Origin: Lanius collurio
Lineage: Eukaryota; Chordata; Aves; Passeriformes; Laniidae
Assembly: GCA_020086605.1 (NCBI GenBank)
Contig: JACBWW010000021.1
Location: 7,705,077-7,769,076, forward strand
Reading direction: 5' to 3'
DNA length: 64,000 nt
How positions within the stretch are numbered: position 1 is the first letter of the stretch; each line of letters begins with the position of its first letter. Positions 1 through 10,948 of the stretch are shown in pieces. Made by a program: the position numbers and the translations under genes. The notes beneath the pieces were generated by a model, which saw nothing but the letters and a program-made list of their open reading frames with translations, did no database searches and had not been told where the DNA came from.

Positions 1-2716
1 CCAGCATGAGGCAGGTAACACTCACTGGGAATCCACACATCCTGTGTGCTGTATCAGAGCTGCCTGCTCCTTGCCAAGTTTGGGATCCATGGCCAGGGTG
101 GGGTTTACATCACTCTACCCCAGACACCGAGTGCCAGGGAGGAACCCTCGTTCCTGGGCTGTAGGACTGGCACTGCAGTGAACCTCACCCCTCTCCCAGG
201 CTTCCATTGTCCAGCTTGGCTGGTCTGCAGTTAATGAATTGCAGGTGTCTGGTTGGGAGCTCTGGGGCAGGGCAGAGGTTCTGCTGGGGGGGATGTGTGT
301 ATTTAACTGTGGAGAGCAGGACAGAGCCTTTGGTCTTCCTAAGAGGATGTTGCAGAAGTTTGAAATGTGCCATTGGCACAGAATTAGTGAAAGAACATTT
401 ATTTCCTCATGAAAGCCCCTATTTAGGAGTTCACAGTTACTTTTTAACCATTAACTCAGGCACAGAGTTGACCTCTCTGGGCAGTTTGAGAGCCTGCAGC
501 TCACAGCCAGGAGGGCCCATTGAGAAGCCTCTTCCCATGAATGTAAAGATTGTTTTCCTACCAGTGCATCCAATTCCTCATCTGTTGACAGTTCCCCAGT
601 TGCCCTCATAGGCCTCCCTGTCAGACGACATTTCAGCTTAAAATCCTCTCCTGTTGACCCCTGCATGTTGGATAAAGCAGTTTCCAGCTGGTGCAGGTAG
701 AGAATACTCTTTTATTAAGGCAGAAATGTATCTTTTTGTAAAATTGAATTTAGCTATTAGCCTTATAAAACATTTCCTTATTATTTGTATCTGGTGGCAG
801 TGGGAGAGATGCTCCAGCAAGATAAGAATTGACTTTTGGCAGCCACTTAGATATTTCTAGTGGCCCATGGAAGTGTCTGGGTGCTCTAATCCTGATGTAA
901 ATACCTGACCAGAAGACTAAATTTTCATGAATTTTTAAGGATCCTTGGGACCCTGAAATGTGGCATGATACACCTGTAGACACCAAACTGGAGCATGGAA
1001 CGGAACCAATGGAACCTCTGCCATCAGAGTTCATGTCTGACTTCAACACTCCTCTGGTTTCCAGGCACTTTCCATCATTCTCCTTAGGTATTTTTTGCCT
1101 TGGAAAGAGTCTGAGCATTTCCTCCACTGAGCTCCCTTTGCTGACTCTGTTTTTCACTCTTATTTAATAAGCAGCAGGAAAGGGATTACAGATTACTTAA
1201 CATACTGCATTAAAGAGAGGGTGACATTCTAGTCCTGGAAGGCAAAGGGAGCTTTGGAATTGACTTCAGTGGGGTTAGGATTTTATGCACAATATTCATT
1301 TCCTTTTTCTGGAGTACTCACATCTGCTCTAATGTAAATAAATATTACCATGGAAAGTTATCCAACTGCAATTACTTTTTGCATTACATCCTAAATATCT
1401 ACTTGTACATGACATTTACTAAAGAAAAACACTTGCAAATTATATGTTTGATTAACATTACATCTTTCCCAGTTTAAAAAGGGTATGGTAATTGAAAGCT
1501 GCATTACTTAGAAACCATGAACTTTATTTGAGCTCTTCTCTGTAACTGCAAATCTTCCCTTTTTTATTGAATATTTCACTGAACATTTATAATAGGTGGA
1601 AGGAAAGTCCTGTTAAAGCAAACATCCCAGAACATGAAGGTAAAGAACAGTTCCTGCTTTATCACTGAACAAACAAAGGTGCACATAAAAGGAGAGTTGT
1701 GTACAACAAGGGCTCAAGTTTTGCACTGTCGGTCCCTACCACAACTCCCCTTGGCTCTCTCCCCTGTGCCTCTCAGAGAAGTTCCCAGCAGCTCCCACCA
1801 CCATGCTGGGAGTGCACATTTTGGCACCTGCCCACTGTGAAAACAGATGTTGCCTTTGAGAACAGGCACTCTTGAAATAAGGTAATGATAAAATTCTCTC
1901 CTTGCGAGATTCTTCACAAGCAGAACTATGTCCTGTGGAGTTATTGCAAAGTGCCACTTGGAATGTTCTTCTTCCAGCCCTGGTGTCCCGATCCCACACT
2001 GGTGCTGTTCCAAGGAGTTCAGCAATGTATTGTTGATCCCCTCCCAGAGTCAGTGGTGGTTTCTGTCGGTGCTGTTGGATGAACTCCTCAGAGTGAAGCT
2101 GAAAGGAGATGTCACATGTGGTGCATTTGAATTAGAAACAAACTCCTCAGTTTTGGGGAGTGAATATTCTGCGAATGTAGCAGTGTTCTCAGGGGAATTT
2201 ATTTGTGCTACTTACAACTTCTGCATCAACTCCAAGCCCAAAGTTGTCAGACAGTTCCAGTGCAATTCCTGTTTTTCTTGGTGGGAATGTCAGGTCCTTG
2301 GGCCGTTGGGAAGCAAAGCTGATGACTCTTAGGGGAAGAGTTAGTGGGAAAATGAATATAAAGAACACTGACTCTAAACCTAAATAAATTTTACCTGTGC
2401 TCTTTTGTTGCCTTCTTATGATGCATGTATGATATAAATTCTCAAAATCTATTTTTATGCTATTGCCAGCAGCCTACAAGTCGAGTAAATAAGAATTATG
2501 GCTGTCATAACGGCATCGCTTATGAGGAAATACAGGAAAAGACAAACATGCCCATACTGTACTTATAAATCTGTTACAAACTGTGGTCTGTGCTTTGCTA
2601 CAACATTGTTAATTTAATCTCCATCACAATGTACAATTGATACAGTAAAGAAAATTTACTGTGCATGGAACTTGAGAACCTATTAACTCACCTAAATATT
2701 GGAGTCAATTCTTGTA

Positions 2717-2734
2717 TGTGTGTGTGTGTGTGTG
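2717..2734. repeat. (TG)9 microsatellite
   Basis: Nine uninterrupted TG units followed by TATA. Confidence 0.95.
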
Positions 2735-3350
2735 TATACAAACCTCCAGGAGCTTTGGGATATGTGATGGTCTTGTAGGGATGAAATCAGTTGGCTGCTA
2801 ATTTGGAAATGTTGCTCATCTCTAATTGCAGCTGTTGTTTAGAAATGTTCTTCCCCAGCAGGTGAGGCAGGGCCATGTTCCAGCGCTGGTTACACATCAC
2901 ACCTTGGGACTGATGTTGGAGACAATCCCTGCCCTGGTGTGCACCTCATGGCAGGAGCATTCACTTGTCCTGCTCAAGGCATGATGTGTTCCTAAACTCA
3001 GTCATGCATGGGCAGGCACAGCCCAAGTTGTTTGCTTGTGAGTTAAATGTCCTGTCATGGGGTCATTTCACCACATGGGCCAGTTAAGTGCAGCCCCATG
3101 TGAGAGATTCAACCCATCTCATCCAGTTTGCTGCTCTGGGAATTGTAATTCCTTGCCAGCCCTCTCAGAGATAGAACTAGACCGTGCTTTGATGAGCCCA
3201 GAATTCCCTTTTTGGCTGTGCCTCCTCCCTGCATCTCATTTGGGAGGCTCTGGGGTTTTGCTTCCACCCTTCCCTCTGGCATATGCCATGTCCTGGGATG
3301 TTGCTTTAGAAAAGATCTAAGAAGAAACCAAAACTGAATGAAATGAAAAC

Positions 3351-3371
3351 AGGAGTTCTATGAGAACTCCT
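3351..3371. repeat. Short perfect inverted repeat
   Basis: AGGAGTTCT (3351-3359), ATG loop, AGAACTCCT (3363-3371). Nine-bp arms with a 3-nt loop; no T-tract or gene context gives it a role. Confidence 0.9.
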
Positions 3372-5914
3372 TTAAAACATGAACACACAGTGAAGTCTTG
3401 TGGAAGTTCCCCTCTCAGCCAGGGGTTTGTTTCTTTAACCCCATAGGCCACCCAACTACATTCATTTTACCTTCTCATCTCATTATTCAGAGGTTGGCCA
3501 CACTACTCCCAGTGGCATTCCTAGAAATGTCATGACTTTTTTCCTTTCCTTGGGTCTTGTCCCTGTGCAGAATGCTCATTTTCAGTAAGCTGTGCTGATT
3601 AATAACTGTATTTCTCTCAATTTTATTTCTGAAATGCCCTTTGCATTCACCGGAGCAGCCAGGTCACCAAGCAGCAGAATAAAAACTGGGAGGAACCAAA
3701 GTGTAAGCACTCAGCTGGAAAACAAATAAATAAATATCACATACCCTTTTTATAGAAAACATTAAATAAACTGAACGTAAGGAAGATACTGCACTTGGAC
3801 TACTCGGGCCTTTGAAGTACAGGTCTATAATGTATTATTTGTTGTGCATCTGCCCCTGCTGCAGTATCAGTTAATGGGGGAAAGATGCTTTAGATGTCAC
3901 TTTAGAGTGTAAAAGCACAAGACTCAGTGAGTCATGGGCTGCAGGAGGGGCTGGTTTGCTGCTCCTTCTGTGGCTGCAGGTAGCAGAACTCCCTGCTTTT
4001 CATGACAAACTGTGATGGAGTGCATCCTGTTCATGGAGGGAGGGCAGGACTGAAGCCAAGGGGCTTTCTGTAGGTGAGTTAACAGCTGTAAGAAAGGGAT
4101 CCACCCTTTGGTGGGGAAACACCCACCTCCCTCATCAGCCATCCTGATGCATCCTGGGAAAGGCCAGCTGGGTGTCCACTCACAGCTACTTTGGAGGGGC
4201 TAGATAGATGGAGGGGCTGGACAGATGGGCAGCTCTGGGACCCTGACACAGGGCACAGGCAAGTGTTATTCCCACTGAGATCCCTGGCAGGTGGACTTTG
4301 GCTGCCATCCCCATCTGTGCTCCACAGATGCCCCTTTGCAGGGACAGGAGGCATTGGCTGTACCACATTTGCATCTCCTGGTGTCTTCACTCATCAGAAA
4401 GTATCTGGTAGGGATTTTCAAGAGTTTTTCATTCCCACTGTTCCAACAGAGCTATAACTGGGGAGTAGGTCAAAGAGAAAAATCCACCTTTTAGCTGTGC
4501 TTCTAATCAGCATCCCAAAAAGGAAGCAGAAATGACTTCCCCGTGATGATCCATGGCTGCTCTCCTTCAGATTTGATGGACAAGATGTGAATCCTGACGA
4601 ACTTCCACAGAGTGCCTTGTTTTGGGAGGGAATGTCTCTGGTAATTGGAGCAAATGAGTGACCCCCACAGCTGGGACAAAGCCCCTTCCACTCCAGCAGC
4701 TCATTCCTACCATGGACCTGGTGTAGGACCAGGCTGTTTCATACACTCAGTCTCCTCACTCAAATGATGGAGACAAAAAAAGTCCATGTAAGATTTAATC
4801 CTAAAGCAGTTTATGTTTTCCCAAAAGGAAGTTTGGTCTGATGGGAAAGAACCACTGTATGTCTCCAACACATGGCTCAGCTGAAACTGGTTTAAATATC
4901 TGTAAAAATATTTCCTTAGAAGTTACATAAGCTCCCACTTACTACTGTACATGAATTAGAGAGGATTCCATTTCAGTGTTACTGTACTTCTCATATTTGC
5001 CACTGACAGCCTATCTACATCACATAAATAATCTCCAGAGCACCTAATTTAGTACTATTACAGTCCAGATGAAATGTTTATGTAATTTCCCTTCTTTTGA
5101 GATAAACTTCAGATACACAGAGAAAATTGACTGTAAAAATGACATTGTAGGACTCTATATTTATCTTCTCTCAGTGATTTCCTTAGCAAATTTTCTCCAT
5201 TTACCATTTGAAGGCTTTTTTTCCTTGTTGCCTTATTGTAAGCATGGCAAACTGAGCATGAAATTGTGCCATCATGGTGTGTTTCTCCAAATCACACTTG
5301 TCACACTTGTAATCTCAGTAGAGGCAAAAGACAGACTTGGTGTCTGGGCTGCACTTGTAGCAGTGATCCCTCTGTAATTACAAAAAGGCTGTTTTATTAA
5401 ATACCACACCTCTGCTATTCATAGGCTGGAGACAGAGAGGGACATGTTTGGATTAATATTTACAGTGATGTTTTGCAGCTCCAGCCGGGAGCAGCATTTT
5501 GGTGTGATAGGCATTGTCAGGAGACAAAATTTAAAAATCTTTGCCTCCAACTGATTAGTCCCATATGCATCCTTTGATTCTTAAAAAAAAGGGTTCTTTT
5601 CCTCAGGGCAGTAATAAAATCATCCTTTTTTGTCTCATTGTCTGACTGCAGCCAGAGAACTGCAGTATTTTTGGATATTCTACCAGTCTGCCAAAGGCTG
5701 TTGGTGGGTTAAAACAAGCTCCTGGTGAGGAGGGGTAGACAGGCAGGCAGGAACAGACACACAGAGACAATATAAATCTCATTTAGAGCAGAAAACAAAA
5801 GATCTTTTACACCAGATCTTTACTTCTTTTTTTCTTTGTTTTTTCCTTTACAGATATTTTTACTTTTACATCTTGCATTAGTAGTGCCTTCAATCCAGTA
5901 TCTTTTCAGCTCAG

Positions 5915-5969
5915 ATTCTTGCCTGTTTGACCAGGGTCTTTGGTCAAACAAGGTAAAAGTTGCAAGAAT
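5915..5969. repeat. Composite inverted repeat (hairpin-forming)
   Basis: Inner arms TGTTTGACCA (5924-5933) and TGGTCAAACA (5941-5950) pair perfectly around a 7-nt loop. Outer arms ATTCTTGC (5915-5922) and GCAAGAAT (5962-5969) also pair perfectly. The two stems are separated by 1 nt on the 5' side and 11 nt on the 3' side. Confidence 0.85.
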
Positions 5970-8260
5970 TGTAGAAAATGACTCAAACCTCTGATGTCAG
6001 TCAAAGTCAGGAAAACATCAGCAAATCCACTGAAACCAGAGAGCAAACTGTCACAATTCCCGACCCCACAGGATCTAATATTGGAGAACACCTAAGGAAG
6101 TGGGTGTTTGTGTGGAGAGAGATCATGGACCAAGGGATCTGATGGATATGGAGTTGGGTAGTGTAGATGCATTTAAATATCACATACATTTCATGAGGTT
6201 CAGAGTATGTGCTCGAGATGAGATTAGGCAGCATATGGTCCTGGTATCTGTGACTGTCAACACATCCCTTCTTCCTTCATCCAGAGAAAACTGTCTTCAA
6301 GAGGTAACCTGCTGGTGGGAAAAAAATCGCTTATTTATTGGCAGTCTACTCAAAAAGCCAAACTTAAAAAGCAAGAGTGACATATCAGAAAATATTAAAG
6401 ATCCAAGATTCATTTCAATTAAATATCCTTGTGAAATGTTTTGATAGAGGGTTATATTTAAAGGGAACGGCAGAGTCATTTTGGATAAAATCCAGTGCCC
6501 TTCAGTGGTTTTGTTTTGTCCCCAGAGGCACGGGTGACTTTCAGTGAGAATCTAACTCCTAACCTTTGAACTGCTCCATCCACTACAGTCTTAGTGCCAA
6601 AGGAAATTCAGTGTTCAGCTTTCCCTTGCTTTGGATGGGGGAGGGAGTTTCTGACTAACATCCATTTTTGATGTGCAACAAAAATGCCATATGGAGTCAA
6701 ATTGGTGATCACGGCTGCTTCAAATAGAGTGTTATTTCTTATTTGTGACATCTTAACAAAAAAATCCCTTCGAGCTTGTCTTTTAGTGCTGAGCTCTCAC
6801 ACGTTATTGGCCAAGTCCTTGATGAAAACAGAGAATGATCTGGAGAAGCTGATTTTACACAGACATTTTTCTGTGTTTTATTTCAAAGGTTCCTATTATT
6901 AATAAATTGTAAAGAACATTCTTTTAATCTACTGCTGTACCTTCTCATTAACATGAATTCATTTCCTGTGATGATCATGGCAACACAAAGAGTGGCTCTG
7001 TAAATTCAGGGTTGTGCAGTGAGACCTGACAGTGCAGGGTCCCTGCAGCACAAGGCGTGGAGTGTTCCCAACTCCCAGTTTCGGGTGGCAATTAGCTCCC
7101 CAATGCTCTCAACCTTCCCACCTCCTCCCTCCTCTCACTGGGGATAATATTGACATTTAGAAGCTGCAGACAAATGCTGCAGTAAGGAAGGGAATGCTTT
7201 TTTAATGGAGGCTTCTGCCATAGCAGGGAGAGAGCAAATGTGTGTACACAATTTGCATGCATTTCAGTAAGTATCTCCTGATGAATTTCAGGCACTGTTT
7301 GTTTCAGGGGGGAAAATAGCTGATGTAGTCACCATAGTTGAATGAAGTCTATTTTAAATATTCTAATGTGGGAGAAAATCATTCTCTGCAGAAGGCCAAA
7401 GTGAGCCTGTGTACCTATGAAATCACATTTCAGTCCTCAAAACAGTGCTGGAGTAATACATAGACCTTTTGTTTGCTCCTGGCACAGAGATAAGGCCCTC
7501 AAAAAGCTTGATGACAGTGATGGATCCAGGACACTGCTAAGCCTGTCACTTACTGGGACATCTCCTTGGCCCCTTTTGTCCTTTGGCTTTAGCTATCATT
7601 GGCTCCTGCCTTAGCACGAGCTCTGGCTGCCCCAGAGCCTGTGGGTGACAGGTATGGACTTGCACCTCAACACTTCTCGCTGGACCTGCAGGCTTTTGGC
7701 ATAAACTGCATGAACCCACCCATGACTGGCTACATATCAGGTGCAGCAGTGCTGTTGATGTCTAAATTTTGGGACCTCACTTGTACAGATCAGGGCAGGT
7801 TGCCCTCACAGCTTGGGGCCATACCTTGGCTCAGTAGTCACCCCTGTCACTCTCTGGTGCCATGATCAGCCCAGTGATAGGAGAACACAACCAATGATGA
7901 GGTGAAATTCCTCTGACAAGCTGCTCCCCACCTTACCCTTTCCTTGCTTAGTGACTTGGATCTCAGCATTTCTTTGACTTTACATCTCAAGACTTTGAGC
8001 AAGGGCTTATCTACTGCAAGCCAAATATTCTCCCCATATTCTGTTACAAACTCAGCTTTAACTGTGTCTTTTCCTTCAGTAACTTTGTTTTTAGGGTAAA
8101 GAATATAGAAGAGGTTTAGAAAATTGAATACAGTCATGTTCCATCCCATGAATACAGCACACAAAGCTTCTAGTCTGTACATGTGTTTGGTTACTCCTCA
8201 TGGTCTTGGGTTGAAGACTTCCAGCAAAAACTATCCAGCCTCTTCCAAATTTGACATTGG

Positions 8261-8342
8261 GGATGGTCCTGTGCAGAGCTAGGAGTTGGACTCAACAGTT
8301 CTTGTGGGTGCCTTCCAAATCAGCATATTCTGTGATTCTATA
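8261..8342 (+). mobile_element. CR1 LINE 3'-end fragment
   Basis: The segment runs GGTCCTGTGCAGAGC, AGGAGTTGGACTC, CTTGTGGGTGCCTTCC and ends ATTCTGTGATTCTA. This is the usual order of the avian CR1 3' terminus. It is a short, diverged 5'-truncated copy in the same orientation as MEGF11. Confidence 0.7.
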
Positions 8343-9920
8343 TGCACATATACCCATAATATATCATTTTATATATTCATAAGATTTTGAAAAAATTGTT
8401 CTTTGCCCTTTTTTGGGGGTATGAGGTGGGAAGTTTTTTATTTATTGAAACTTGATTTTTAGAGAACTCAAGACACCCAGGAAGATGGTAGAACTGGTGC
8501 AGTATGGAGCAGAGGCAGGAAGGCAGCAGGGATTCTTAGAACACAGCAGCTGGAATAATCCAGCAGATTTGGCACTGAGCTTCCCTCTATTTGTACCATG
8601 GCACTGATGACTCTTTGAGGTGAATTAGGGAATGACAGAAATAGGAACCCACATAAAACATGCATTATTATCCATTCTTTACCCACGACAAATTTTACAA
8701 AAGTGACAAATTCAATTTATTTTCATTAAATCTTCGACTTGCCTGGAATGCCAGAAAACAATGTGATCCACCTGGATTTTTTGTCTTGTCTCAGACCTGA
8801 AAGGAAATCTGTAGTCCACAAATGATCAGGATTAGTATTTGCTTTGCTTTCATGAAAGGTTACCTGTACAGTGCCTCACATTCATTGGGAAATTTATTTC
8901 CTGATGAATCCAATTTACATTAATGTGGGCTCATTAAAAGATAATTATTGTGCTGAGAAGAGGACCACAGCATCCATCAATAGAACATCTGTAATTGTTT
9001 TAGTCGTATGATAAAGAGATAATTCTGAGTTCAGCTTTTCATAATGCCACTCTTATAAATGTCAAAACTGGATCCTTATTGTAGCAGCTATCACAAAACT
9101 TAATTACTCTGATAATTATTATCAAGAAGCAGATGTCTCGCACCAGCTCACCTTCTCTCCATTAGCATAGTATAGAAACCTTTAATGTTTTAACAATCAG
9201 AACTTTGAAAGAGGCTACAAGGGTCATAAATGTTAAAATATCTGGAGCAGGCAAGCTTGGCTTAGAGGAAATTAACACTTTTGAAGGCAGCATTTTGAAA
9301 ACTGTTAAACAGTGGTCCAGCTGCAAAACTCTTCTATACAGTTTCCCAACATTGGAATAGATTTAGTGAAGATACTAAAGAGAAAATTTGGATTTATCTG
9401 ATGAATTTTACTCCAGGTGTGAAAGCATACACTAGAGTTTTGGTTGTGTTAGCAGGCTCACCCTCTAATTGGCATTATATAATAATAAATAACAGATAGT
9501 TGCATTTACAGAGCCCTATATCTTTGTGTTCCAAGGATTTAATAAAGTAACTAATTAAGCATCAGAGCACCTGCATAAACTGGGAAGATGCCCTGTACAA
9601 AAAAGTACATATTTTTTAGCCTTGATAATTTCTTGTTGTTGTAGGCAAACACTTGATAACAGGGAGGAGAGAATAAAGGAAATGAAGAGTCAGGAAGAAG
9701 CAGAAGGGCAGATAAAGGATCCAGTCCAGTGCTGGAAATCAGTGAAATGATACGTGGGGGTGGTGGGGATGTCCATGTGTGCTACTGGTAGAACAGTTAA
9801 TTCTCTTACCTGTCAGGAAGTGTTTAACAGTCAGCCAGTAGAAAATCCACCACTAAGGATGCCCTGGGGACTGCAATTTCATAGCTGGGAGCGGAACTAA
9901 AGGGAGAAACAGACTTTGTA
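8343..9920. other. AT-rich stretch with many TAAT-type sites, no gene seen
   Basis: From about 8880 to 9240 the sequence is rich in TAATTA, ATTAAT and ATAATTATT motifs and free of recognised repeats. It resembles conserved non-coding DNA, but without comparison this is only an impression. Confidence 0.4.
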
Positions 9921-9957
9921 CCGTCCCTTCCCCCCAAGCCATCCTGGGATTCTGTGA
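9921..9957 (+). mobile_element. Very short CR1 3'-terminal fragment
   Basis: CGTCCCTTCC, then CAAGCCATCCTGGGATTCTGTGA, matches the last 35-40 bases of the CR1 copies elsewhere in this window. Nothing CR1-like is clear upstream. The fragment ends in the CRE-like palindrome that follows. Confidence 0.5.
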
Positions 9958-9970
9958 CGTCACTCGAGTG
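9955..9970. promoter_or_regulatory. Perfect CRE palindrome abutting a CACTCGAGTG palindrome
   Basis: TGACGTCA at 9955-9962 is an exact full cAMP-response element (CREB/ATF binding palindrome). It overlaps by two bases a second perfect palindrome, CACTCGAGTG, at 9961-9970. Both contain CpGs in a CpG-poor region. Function is inferred from the motif only. Confidence 0.35.
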
Positions 9971-10936
9971 CCTCACTGGCAGCAACAGCTCTGCCATTCC
10001 ATGTGCATCTCTCTAGTGAGCATTGGGTAAAACACTTTTCTCTGCCTTGCTGGAAAACTTATATAGGAAAAAAAACCATTTACTGGTGCCTCTGACAGTC
10101 AGAAAACCCAAACGGTCGAGAGTGAATTCATAAACAAACTGACTAGAGAGGCTCTAAATGTCCAGCAAAAACAGAGAACTAAAAAGAAGAGAAAAAAATC
10201 AGCACTATTTGATTCAAAGAATATGCATTAAATTATCATTCCTAAGGTTTCCTTTCTACTTTGTACTTGTAGAAGGCACTTGCAATTGTAAAGACATTTT
10301 TCAGCCTGAAACTTTGCTCATCTTTTTGAAGAACACCCTCAGTAGGAACCAAGTCACGTGCCCAGGTTTGGAGTAGCAGCTGCAATCTACCACTTTGATT
10401 AAAAAGTCTCATTTAAAATTACAAATGTATTTTTCAAACCATTCTTTCAGCTCTATAAATGCTGAGATTCTTTGTGAAGTGTAATACAGTTACTTTTATG
10501 TAGTAATACAGTTCTCAGTGTGTCTCAGATAACATCAGGCTCTTACATACTCTGATAGGCAATGAATTCCAGTTAATAATGATGTTTGGGACATTAGCAC
10601 CTTTCATCTGGAAATACTGAAGAAATACAAAAACAATACAGAAACCTCAGAGCAGGATTTCTGATGGGCTGACCAAGGCATGGAATGTGGGCTGTGATTC
10701 ATGTCTCACAGTGGGTCAGGCTGTTCTCCTTCCACCCCAGGCTCTCAGATCATTCCCTGTACAATGGGCTAGGAGCTAGATCTAACATTGTATTTTTATG
10801 GCACTGCAAAGCACAAACCACCTCCCACTGCTTTTTACATTTCACAAAGGTTGGAATATGACTGTGATCCGGCTCCGACTCAGGAGTTCATCCATATTTA
10901 GAAAGGCATTTAGCACATCCCAGGCCAAGTTTACAT

Positions 10937-10948
10937 ATGCATATGCAT
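10937..10948. promoter_or_regulatory. Exact MORE-type POU palindrome
   Basis: ATGCATATGCAT is the published palindromic element bound by dimers of Oct/POU factors (MORE). The match is exact. Occupancy and function are unknown. Confidence 0.3.

Larger units (their letters stand above)
1..8260. other. Non-coding stretch, no gene seen
   Basis: AT-rich sequence with the (TG)9 run at 2.7 kb, the inverted repeats at 3.35 and 5.9 kb, and chance ORFs up to 135 codons on both strands. None has a start context, motif or splice pattern that supports a gene. Confidence 0.7.
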
